64,000 nucleotides of DNA from Alistipes senegalensis (GTDB lineage Bacteria; Bacteroidota; Bacteroidia; Bacteroidales; Rikenellaceae), in contig JAMPDE010000001.1 of assembly GCA_023665825.1 (NCBI GenBank), positions 210,789-274,788 of the forward strand. Direction: 5' to 3'. The notes beneath the pieces were generated by a model that was not told the origin of the DNA, made no database searches, and was given only the letters and a program-made list of their open reading frames with translations. The position numbers were made by a program, and so were the translations under genes. Shown here one piece after another: positions 17,562-23,843 of this stretch (position 1 is the stretch's first letter; every line of letters starts with the position of its first letter).

Positions 17562-18308
17562 TTATTTTATTAAGTTTTCAATCAAGTTTTTTCCTAATGG
17601 CAGAACTTCATTAAAGAAAGCTTGAACATCAAGAGATTCTAATTGATAAGAGACTTCTGGTATGGTGTTTATGTCAAGTTGTATGATGCTTACATTTTTA
17701 TTTATAAGAGAACCATTAGAATTAATGGTTTGTTTACCCTCTGAAATAGTGTGAAGCAGATTGAGTTGCACCCTTTTCTCGTTGAGTTGTATTTCTTTTT
17801 TTCTTAAAAAAGACACGTTTCTATCTGTAATAGCATGATCTTGTGTGGTTATATTGAATACTTTATTCCATACATTTGTTATGAGTTCGGGGCATTCATC
17901 AAGTTTCAAAACAAATAAAGGAGCATAAGCAATTCGGGAAGGTTTGATTGGAATGGAATAGATCTTTTGTAATTCTGTTGTAATTGTATTAATCCAAGTT
18001 ACACATAAATTCGCAAACTCTTTTACTTTTACATCATTATAAGGGAATTCTGAATTTTTGATTATGTCGATTTTCCCTGGAAGAAACATGATATTTGTAT
18101 CAGATAATTGTAATGTCCATGGCTTTCCCCATTGAGGGGGTGTATTGGTGGGCATAAAAATTGGAATACCATTTCCCATAATAGCACTATGAGCCGTACT
18201 TTCGGGTAATAGATTCTTAAATATATTAGCAAGCTCTGGGTTATATTCGATATTTACAGGGAGGAATATCGTTCCTCGCATTTGCGCAATTTTAATGTTT
18301 TCATCCAT
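17562..18308 (-). CDS. First gene of an AT-rich cassette, possibly TIGR04255-like, 248 aa
   Basis: The protein has an N-terminal beta-rich half (WTLQLSDTNIMFLPGKIDI), a helical centre around LCVTWINTITTELQKIY, and a C-terminal half ending in LDINTIPEVSYQLESL plus an amphipathic helix. This order resembles the sporadically distributed TIGR04255 family, but without a profile search the match is only suggestive. A -7 promoter element lies just upstream at 18331-18338. It leads the three-gene AT-rich operon. Confidence 0.8.
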   Translation of the reverse strand: MDENIKIAQMRGTIFLPVNIEYNPELANIFKNLLPESTAHSAIMGNGIPIFMPTNTPPQWGKPWTLQLSDTNIMFLPGKIDIIKNSEFPYNDVKVKEFANLCVTWINTITTELQKIYSIPIKPSRIAYAPLFVLKLDECPELITNVWNKVFNITTQDHAITDRNVSFLRKKEIQLNEKRVQLNLLHTISEGKQTINSNGSLINKNVSIIQLDINTIPEVSYQLESLDVQAFFNEVLPLGKNLIENLIK

Positions 18309-18330
18309 AACTGATAGGAGTTTTATGACC

Positions 18331-18338
18331 CAAAGATA
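18331..18338 (-). promoter_or_regulatory. -7 promoter element for the AT-rich cassette
   Basis: Read on the minus strand this is TATCTTTG, an exact TAnnTTTG match 22 bases before the start codon. No clear -33 TTTG is visible. Confidence 0.5.
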
Positions 18339-18505
18339 ATGATTTATTGTTATAATTCGTAGTATTTTTTCGAAAACGTGATTGTGGTAAAACGGTAAAA
18401 TTGAATCATAATAGTTTTACAAGTCAATATACGTGCCTTCAGTCGTCTTCAAAAGAAGATATTATTGTATAAATATATAATAAAACGCAGAAAGAGACGG
18501 AAAAA

Positions 18506-18521
18506 TTGTGATTTATCACAA
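18506..18521. promoter_or_regulatory. CRP/FNR-like palindrome, copy 2
   Basis: TTGTGAT-TT-ATCACAA, identical in core to the 21362 copy and matching 3343 apart from the centre. It lies 168 bases upstream of the cassette -7 element, too far for simple promoter contact, in a 320-base gap without genes. Confidence 0.6.
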
Positions 18522-18559
18522 AAATAATATGATATTATTATATTATTTCAACTCAAACG

Positions 18560-18580
18560 TCTTCCCTTCACGATTCAACA
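18560..18580 (-). repeat. Interspersed GTGAAGGGAAGA motif, copy 4
   Basis: On the minus strand it reads TGTTGAATCGTGAAGGGAAGA. It follows the terminator of the toxin-antitoxin operon. Related copies lie at 1398, 1731, 2509, 26809 and 36196, all in the same orientation. Confidence 0.7.
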
Positions 18581-18584
18581 AAAT

Positions 18585-18610
18585 ACCCCGATAGGTTAAT
18601 CTGTCGGGGT
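18585..18610 (-). terminator. Terminator of the toxin-antitoxin operon
   Basis: ACCCCGA and TCGGGGT form the stem. Read on the minus strand it is followed by TATTTTG, and it lies 23 bases after the HigA-like stop. Confidence 0.65.
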
Positions 18611-18632
18611 TGTTAGGTTGATTTCGGTACAA

Positions 18633-18958
18633 TTAAAACATTGCTGCGACTTTCCGTATTTGTGCAAGTCGTTCCATGAAAGAAGCATCTTTCTGTGTGG
18701 TTTGCATATTATATTTCAATTGAAGTCGCATCAACGGTTCTGCATCTACTCCCAATGCGGCTTCAAACAATAGTGCCGTCTTTTCGGTGATGGGACAATG
18801 CACATTCAGTATTTCATTGAGTACGGAATAAGTCAGGCCCATTTGTTTGGCCAGTGTGCGTTGAGTATTCCTCGATACTCGATTTCATCTTTCAAAAGTT
18901 CGTTCGGATGTGTAGGATATGCTGGTGTAAGGCCGTTAGCCATCATTCGGATATTCAT
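18633..18958 (-). pseudogene. higA: HigA-like XRE antitoxin, frameshifted
   Basis: A start at 18958 encodes MNIRMMANGLTPAYPTHPNE, the usual HigA N-terminus, but the frame breaks near 18865. The second half (QRTLAKQMGLTYSVLNEIL, then PITEKTALLFEAALGVD) continues in another frame to 18633. One missing base in the GGAATA-CTCAA stretch explains the break. The helix-turn-helix is therefore split. A shorter protein could start at 18842 but would lack the first helices. The residues NVHC, where HigA proteins normally have NGKR, are also unusual. Confidence 0.75.
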
Positions 18959-18965
18959 CGCTGGT

Positions 18966-19274
18966 CTATTCAGTAATAAGATCATTCAGAAGTGCGGTAT
19001 TGGACATATCTCGGATAATGATACCGTCAACGAATATCTCATAGGCGAATACCCAATTTTTCTCGAATACAGCACAATGGTACCCTTTTTCATGCCATCT
19101 CTTGAAACGGCAGGGTGGATAATCGACCAAACTGCCTAAATGCAGGAGGAACCGTTCGATGCGACCGACGTAATTTTGTGCGGTTTCTTCGGATAAATTC
19201 AGATCGTACAACAGATAATTTTTCAGTTCCGAAACCCTGTTTAGAACTGTTTCGGAAACTACGACCTCACGCAT
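18966..19274 (-). CDS. RelE/ParE-type toxin, 102 aa
   Basis: The product has the RelE/ParE pattern: helical start (VLNRVSELKNYL), LGSLVDYPPCRFKRW, then the strand pair KGYHCAVFEKNWVFAYEI ending in IIIRDMSN. It overlaps the upstream 67-residue gene by 8 bases, the usual antitoxin-toxin coupling, and is followed by the broken HigA-like gene. It is full length and appears intact. It probably acts as an mRNA interferase or gyrase poison; which is not visible. Confidence 0.75.
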   Translation of the reverse strand: MREVVVSETVLNRVSELKNYLLYDLNLSEETAQNYVGRIERFLLHLGSLVDYPPCRFKRWHEKGYHCAVFEKNWVFAYEIFVDGIIIRDMSNTALLNDLITE

Positions 19275-19470
19275 CTTTTCTGAAATCCTCGCTTATTTGT
19301 TTACTTAACTCCGCCGTAAAAGTGCTGACTGGGACAGCATTGCATGCTTTTGCAGCTTGTTTGAAACTCTGCTGGTCTTCATGTATTACGGTAACGCTCT
19401 TGTGGTTTTTGATGAGCTCCAATAACCATTTTCCTTCGGGAGTGTTATCCGCTATCATTATATGTGTCAT
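19267..19470 (-). CDS. Probable antitoxin of the RelE/ParE-type toxin, 67 aa
   Basis: A small protein (MTHIMIADNTPEGKWLLELI) ending in a Lys/Asp-rich tail (TAELSKQISEDFRKDA), directly upstream of and overlapping the toxin gene. Size, order and overlap are those of a type II antitoxin. No DNA-binding motif is obvious. Confidence 0.65.
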   Translation of the reverse strand: MTHIMIADNTPEGKWLLELIKNHKSVTVIHEDQQSFKQAAKACNAVPVSTFTAELSKQISEDFRKDA

Positions 19471-19541
19471 GTCCTATATGATTTTATCCCTTTGCAAATA
19501 TAACGATTTTTATGCCGGTCGTGGTATGGCTTGAGCTGTTT

Positions 19542-19557
19542 TTGCGATTTATCACGA
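19542..19557. promoter_or_regulatory. Variant of the CRP/FNR-like palindrome, upstream of umuD
   Basis: TTGCGAT-TT-ATCACGA differs from the 18506/21362 core by one base in each arm. It lies 68 bases upstream of the umuD start, in a region that should hold its promoter. Confidence 0.45.
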
Positions 19558-19624
19558 AATCACGGTATTTTTCTTGTATCGATGTATTTCAACGAAAGGA
19601 ATAAAGATTCGAGCGTATTAAGGT

Positions 19625-20071
19625 GTGATAAAGGAGAACCATAAAACTTATCTAACGGTTCACCGTCCCGATTCGACGATTCATCAGGAGCTTCCTGTCG
19701 CCGAGAGTTCGGTCAAGGCCGGTTTCCCATCGCCAGCGGATGATTTTCTCGATACGCCGCTCGACCTGAACAAAGAATTGATACGCAATCCAGCTTCGAC
19801 TTTTTTCGTGCGTGTGTCGGGCGACAGTATGACCGGCGACGGCATCGACGACGGCGATCTGCTTATCGTAGACAAATCCCTTGAACTTTACGACGGGTGT
19901 ATCGCCATTTGCTATGTGGATGGGGAATTTACGGTCAAACGAATCCAACTCGATGCGGAAGGGGCTTGGCTTCAGCCCTCGAATCCGAAGTATCGGCCGA
20001 TTCGAGTTGACCGCGATAACGATTTCATGGTTTGGGGTGTCGTCCGGCATGTCATCAAGACTTTTCGATAG
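19625..20071 (+). CDS. umuD: UmuD-like S24 self-cleaving protein
   Basis: The 148-residue protein has an Ala-Gly cleavage site at residues 32-33 (KAGFPSP), catalytic Ser68 in SGDSMT and Lys105 in FTVKRI, the full LexA/UmuD Ser-Lys set. RecA filaments would trigger cleavage to UmuD', the activator of polymerase V. It ends 6 bases before umuC. ICE-borne umuDC pairs may raise mutation or aid tolerance of damage during transfer. Confidence 0.92.
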   Translation: MIKENHKTYLTVHRPDSTIHQELPVAESSVKAGFPSPADDFLDTPLDLNKELIRNPASTFFVRVSGDSMTGDGIDDGDLLIVDKSLELYDGCIAICYVDGEFTVKRIQLDAEGAWLQPSNPKYRPIRVDRDNDFMVWGVVRHVIKTFR

Positions 20072-20077
20072 CTCCCT

Positions 20078-21337
20078 ATGTACGGCCTTTGCGATTGTAA
20101 CAACTTCTACGCCTCCTGCGAGCGAGTTTTCCGGCCCGATCTTGTCGGAAAACCGGTCGTCGTGTTATCGAACAACGACGGCTGCGTTATCGCCCGCTCG
20201 AACGAAGCCAAAGCACTCGGCATCGGGATGGGGCAGCCGCTCTATCAGGTGCAGCCGCTCATCGCACGGCACAAGGTCGAAATCTTTTCGGCCAACTTCG
20301 CGCTTTACGGCGATATGTCGCGCCGCGTGATGACGACGCTTCGCGATTCGGTTCCGCGCATCGAAATCTATTCCATCGACGAAGCCTTTTTCGACCTGCA
20401 AGGCATCGAAGAACCGCTCGATGTTTTCGGCCGCACGGTCGGTCACACGATTCGTCGCAATACGGGCATACCGGTCAGTATCGGCATCGCTCCGACCAAG
20501 ACACTCGCCAAAATCGCCAGCAAGCTGGCCAAACGTTATCCGAAACTCGACGGCTGCTGTTACATGCACCGGCCGCAGGACATCGAGAAAGTGTTGGCGA
20601 AGTTTCCATTACAAGACGTTTGGGGTATAGGCCGACAGTACGGCAAGTTGTTCGACGGATTGGGTATTCAAACTGCACGGCAGTTCGTGCAGCTCCCCGA
20701 AACATGGATTCGACGCAGGATGGGTGTTACAGGTTTACGGACATGGCGCGAGTTGCAGGGTGTCGCGTGCATCGCGTTCGAGCAGTTACAGCCTCCGAAG
20801 CAGCGGATTACGGTTTCACGTTCGTTTCCGAAAGAGGTTTATTTGCTGGACGACCTCGACCGTATCGTGTCGGAATTCGCCTCGATGTGTGCCGAGAAAT
20901 TGCGCAAACAGCATTCCGTATGCCGTGAAGTGCAGGTTTTCATCTTCACCAATCGTTTTCGCGACGACCGGCCCCAGCATTACGAAACCGGTATCGAGAT
21001 GATAGCCGAGCCGACCGAAAGCACGCTCGAAATCGTCAAGGTCGCACGCGCTGTCTTGCATCGGATATTCCGACCGGGTTATGGTTACAAAAGGGCAGGC
21101 GTCATGCTTTCGGAGATTCGTTCCGCTTCACAAATTCAGGGAACCCTGTTTCCACCCGTCGGCCATGCCAGACAGCAGCGGTTGATGAAAGCGTTCGATA
21201 TTGTAAATCAAGAACACGGCAAAGGCAAGCTGATCGTCGCCGCACAGGGAACCCGACCTTTTCGTATGAATCGTGAACATTTGAGCCCGCGTTACACCAC
21301 CGACTGGAAAGAATTATTGGTCGTCAAAGCAAGATAA
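20078..21337 (+). CDS. umuC: UmuC, Y-family DNA polymerase V catalytic subunit
   Basis: The 419-residue protein begins YGLCDCNNFYASCERVF and contains LSNNDGCVIARSNEAK and the catalytic YSIDEAFFDL. It then has the thumb and little-finger regions and a C-terminal UmuC tail. The length equals that of family members. It is coupled to umuD. It performs error-prone translesion synthesis. Confidence 0.94.
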   Translation: MYGLCDCNNFYASCERVFRPDLVGKPVVVLSNNDGCVIARSNEAKALGIGMGQPLYQVQPLIARHKVEIFSANFALYGDMSRRVMTTLRDSVPRIEIYSIDEAFFDLQGIEEPLDVFGRTVGHTIRRNTGIPVSIGIAPTKTLAKIASKLAKRYPKLDGCCYMHRPQDIEKVLAKFPLQDVWGIGRQYGKLFDGLGIQTARQFVQLPETWIRRRMGVTGLRTWRELQGVACIAFEQLQPPKQRITVSRSFPKEVYLLDDLDRIVSEFASMCAEKLRKQHSVCREVQVFIFTNRFRDDRPQHYETGIEMIAEPTESTLEIVKVARAVLHRIFRPGYGYKRAGVMLSEIRSASQIQGTLFPPVGHARQQRLMKAFDIVNQEHGKGKLIVAAQGTRPFRMNREHLSPRYTTDWKELLVVKAR

Positions 21338-21361
21338 CAATAATATGTCTGGCTTATATTT

Positions 21362-21377
21362 TTGTGATTTATCACAA
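21362..21377. promoter_or_regulatory. CRP/FNR-like palindrome, copy 3
   Basis: TTGTGAT-TT-ATCACAA centred about 50 bases before the -7 element at 21417, a suitable distance for activation. It is identical to the 18506 copy. Confidence 0.6.
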
Positions 21378-21416
21378 AAAAACGTGGATATTATAATAAT
21401 ATCCGAAACTTTTTCC

Positions 21417-21424
21417 TATCTTTG
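21417..21424 (+). promoter_or_regulatory. -7 promoter element for the structured leader RNA
   Basis: TATCTTTG matches TAnnTTTG exactly. Transcription would begin near 21430, at the first stem of the RNA described next. Confidence 0.65.
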
Positions 21425-21428
21425 TAGT

Positions 21429-21627
21429 GCTTATAAGTTGGTAGCTTAACTACTCCGTCGGGCATACGGTAGATTGCCCAATCATGTCGGGCTTTTTTGT
21501 GCCCGTACGACAGGCGGTTGCCTTTGCGTAAGTATTGTTGCTCTTCGGAGTGATACCAACTTGTAAGCAGCGCAAAACGGCAGCCGCTTTTTCCTGTGCC
21601 TAATTTACTTTTAATTGCTTACAAGTT
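21429..21627 (+). ncRNA. Structured leader RNA with mutually exclusive stems
   Basis: A 15-bp stem (21429-21443 with 21554-21568, one G-U pair) closes a junction of several hairpins. These are GTAG/CTAC at 21441-21453; GGGCA/TGCCC near 21460-21479; CGGGC/GCCCG at 21488-21505; AGGC/GCCT near 21512-21522; and a UUCG-capped stem at 21539-21552. The 3' strand of the closing stem (21559-21570) is also a perfect 12-bp match to 21616-21627, directly before the ATG of the next gene. It could therefore switch between closing the junction and hiding the start site. No known riboswitch or leader class is recognised. Confidence 0.6.
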
Positions 21628-21969
21628 ATGAAAAACAACCAGTCCTTGACGGGTTCCGTACCCGTCACCATCCAGCTTCCGGCCGAGATTGCCGAGCGAA
21701 TCCAGAAGCACAATTATGATTTCGGGCCGTTGCTCGAGTTGTTCGGCGATGTGCTGTATTCTCCGAAAGAGATTGCCGAAACATTGTTGTCCCATTACTT
21801 CGAGTTCTCGCAGCTCGTCGCTCTCAAACCGGACGACTTCGGTTGCAGCAGTTCCGAGTTGAATAGCCGTCTTTGTCTGCTCGAAAATCTGTATCATGCC
21901 ATTCGGGCGATAGAACCGACAACTGCGGATATGTCGGCCGAACCAGTTCCCGTTTTGTCCGATAATTAG
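21628..21969 (+). CDS. Hypothetical protein controlled by the structured leader, 113 aa
   Basis: A soluble protein (VTIQLPAEIAERIQKHNY, then YSPKEIAETLLSHYFEF) with a possible helix-turn-helix-like centre and a disordered end. It follows the 200-nt leader and precedes the double-ORF6N gene by 12 bases, so the two are probably co-transcribed. Function unknown; a small regulator is possible. Confidence 0.7.
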   Translation: MKNNQSLTGSVPVTIQLPAEIAERIQKHNYDFGPLLELFGDVLYSPKEIAETLLSHYFEFSQLVALKPDDFGCSSSELNSRLCLLENLYHAIRAIEPTTADMSAEPVPVLSDN

Positions 21970-21981
21970 TTCGCTGTCGTC

Positions 21982-23193
21982 ATGGAAGAGTTGCATGTTA
22001 TCCGAAGCAAGATTCACGAGGTTCGGGGACAGTGGGTAATGCTTGATTCCGACTTGGCCGCATTGTACGGCCTCGACATGGCTCATTTCAATAAGGCAGT
22101 CACGCGGAATGAAAAGCGGTTTTCAGCAAGTCTCCGGTTCCAACTGACAGAAAAGGAACTCGACGTTTTGAAGTCCCAAATTGGAACCTCGAATTGGAAT
22201 CGCCGTCGTGCGTTGCCTTTCGTCTTTGCCGAAGAAGGTGCTTGTTCGATTCCTTCGGTTGTGCGCAATCCGAATGCTGTGCAAGTCGGCCGGGCGATTA
22301 TGGAGGCATTCATCGGGTTGCGAAATGCACAATCGGAACGGTTGCAGCCGGAGGATACGGTTGCCGATCATTTTGCTGACGCCAGCAAGATGTTTCCTGT
22401 ATCGCAGGGAACGTCGGAACCGGTTCGTGGGGATGGGCAAGTCATTCAGGATAAGATTTACGAGATTCGCGGACAACGGGTCATGCTCGACCGAGATTTG
22501 GCCGAATTGTATCAGGTTACGACCAGTGCCTTGAACCAAGTCGTAAAACGTAATGCAAAACGATTCCCAACCGATTTCATGTTCCGGCTGACCGATGCGG
22601 AAACAGAAAATTGGAAATCACAAATTGTGATAACCAATTCCGTGAAAATGGGTCTGCGTCAAAATCCCTATGCTTTCACCGAGCAAGGCGTAGCAATGCT
22701 TTCCGGTTTGTTGAATAGCGATGTTGCCATCCAAGCGAATATCGTTATCATGCGCGCCTTCGTGTCGATGCGCAATTATTTGTCCCGGCAGTCCGCTCTG
22801 CCCGAATCGACGGACTTCCTTCGGAAGCAGCTGCTGGCATTGTCTCGGAATCAAGCTGCGATGGCTGCACGCTTGCGTCAGCTCGAAATCGAGCGGGAAC
22901 AGAGTTCCTGCAATGCACCGGTCGATATGGCACCGAAACGAACGCCATCGAAGTTCCTGTCGGATAACACTTGCGTCGGCGTTTACTCCGAGCGTGCATT
23001 GATAATTTACAATAACGATAAGAGCGATTGTAGATTATTGAAGTCTATCGGTGCCCGGTTCAACCCTTATCTGACGTGGCAGGGTGAGCGGATGGCAGGG
23101 TGGATATTGCCGAAGAAACGCAAGGACGACCTGCTCGGTTTGTTGCCGGAAAAGTTGCGGAACAAGGTGATGCAGTTCGATTGGAACTTGTAG
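21982..23193 (+). CDS. Double ORF6N-domain DNA-binding protein
   Basis: Residues about 5-85 and 150-235 each form an ORF6N domain (EVRGQWVMLDSDLAALYGL; EIRGQRVMLDRDLAELYQV). The first copy is degenerate at its end and the second has the full YAFTEQGVAMLSGLL motif. Residues about 280-300 are a coiled coil. The C-terminal 70 residues (LKSIGARFNPYLTWQGERMAGW) form a separate module seen on other element-borne proteins. ORF6N proteins are usually phage or ICE regulators and antirepressors. Tandem copies in one chain are unusual. Confidence 0.8.
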   Translation: MEELHVIRSKIHEVRGQWVMLDSDLAALYGLDMAHFNKAVTRNEKRFSASLRFQLTEKELDVLKSQIGTSNWNRRRALPFVFAEEGACSIPSVVRNPNAVQVGRAIMEAFIGLRNAQSERLQPEDTVADHFADASKMFPVSQGTSEPVRGDGQVIQDKIYEIRGQRVMLDRDLAELYQVTTSALNQVVKRNAKRFPTDFMFRLTDAETENWKSQIVITNSVKMGLRQNPYAFTEQGVAMLSGLLNSDVAIQANIVIMRAFVSMRNYLSRQSALPESTDFLRKQLLALSRNQAAMAARLRQLEIEREQSSCNAPVDMAPKRTPSKFLSDNTCVGVYSERALIIYNNDKSDCRLLKSIGARFNPYLTWQGERMAGWILPKKRKDDLLGLLPEKLRNKVMQFDWNL

Positions 23194-23246
23194 AATGCGA
23201 AAAAATTACTAATTTTGATATTAAAAATAAGAAAACAATCAGAATC

Positions 23247-23774
23247 ATGAAAAAGTATTTGTTTATGTTGCTGGCAGCGGCTGTGCTGTGCGGCTGCGAA
23301 GAGGACAGCAAACTGAATCCGAACCTGCTTCCGAAAGATGAGGACGAAGAAGTCTGGGTCGAAACGGGAGATATTTCCGTAGACAACCTGTTTGATGAAA
23401 TTGCATTCAATAGAACGATAGTTCTGTTGGATATTCGGATTAAGGGCTATATACTGAACAATTATAGTGTAGTTCGTTTAGTAACTAAATCAGGAACAAT
23501 GCTTTATTTGTCTGCTGATGAGTCGAGCGATGAATATACGACAATGGCAAAAGTTACGAGTGATTTGAATGAGGATAATAGTTGGTCTTTCTATGTTCCG
23601 GTGCTTGCAAAGGAAGGCACATTCGATTTCGTTATCGAACTTCCCGCTTCCGAGCAAAATACCACAGTCAAGCTCACCCGTTCTTTCCGCACGAAGACTT
23701 GGCGTATCACCATGAGCCGGACGAACGGTGCTTGGAGCGTAGACAATCTTTCGCTCGTTCCCGAACAAGAATAG
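23247..23774 (+). CDS. Lipoprotein of unknown function, 175 aa
   Basis: The ATG at 23247 gives a lipoprotein signal peptide (LLAAAVLCGC). The acidic linker after Cys (EEDSK, then DEDEEVW) is typical of surface-exposed Bacteroidetes lipoproteins. The rest is beta-rich, with no recognised domain. It ends at a bidirectional terminator facing the fimbrial operon. The upstream extension of the frame overlaps the ORF6N gene and is not used. Confidence 0.75.
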   Translation: MKKYLFMLLAAAVLCGCEEDSKLNPNLLPKDEDEEVWVETGDISVDNLFDEIAFNRTIVLLDIRIKGYILNNYSVVRLVTKSGTMLYLSADESSDEYTTMAKVTSDLNEDNSWSFYVPVLAKEGTFDFVIELPASEQNTTVKLTRSFRTKTWRITMSRTNGAWSVDNLSLVPEQE

Positions 23775-23796
23775 GGTTCGATAGCTTGAAACGACA

Positions 23797-23821
23797 AGGG
23801 CGACGGTATTTCCGTCGCCCT
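23797..23821. terminator. Bidirectional terminator between convergent genes
   Basis: AGGGCGACGG and CCGTCGCCCT form a perfect 10-bp stem with a TATTT loop, placed between the lipoprotein stop at 23774 and the fimbrial operon end at 23844. Confidence 0.8.
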
Positions 23822-23843
23822 CGTTCGTTTGTTCATGGCGGGT

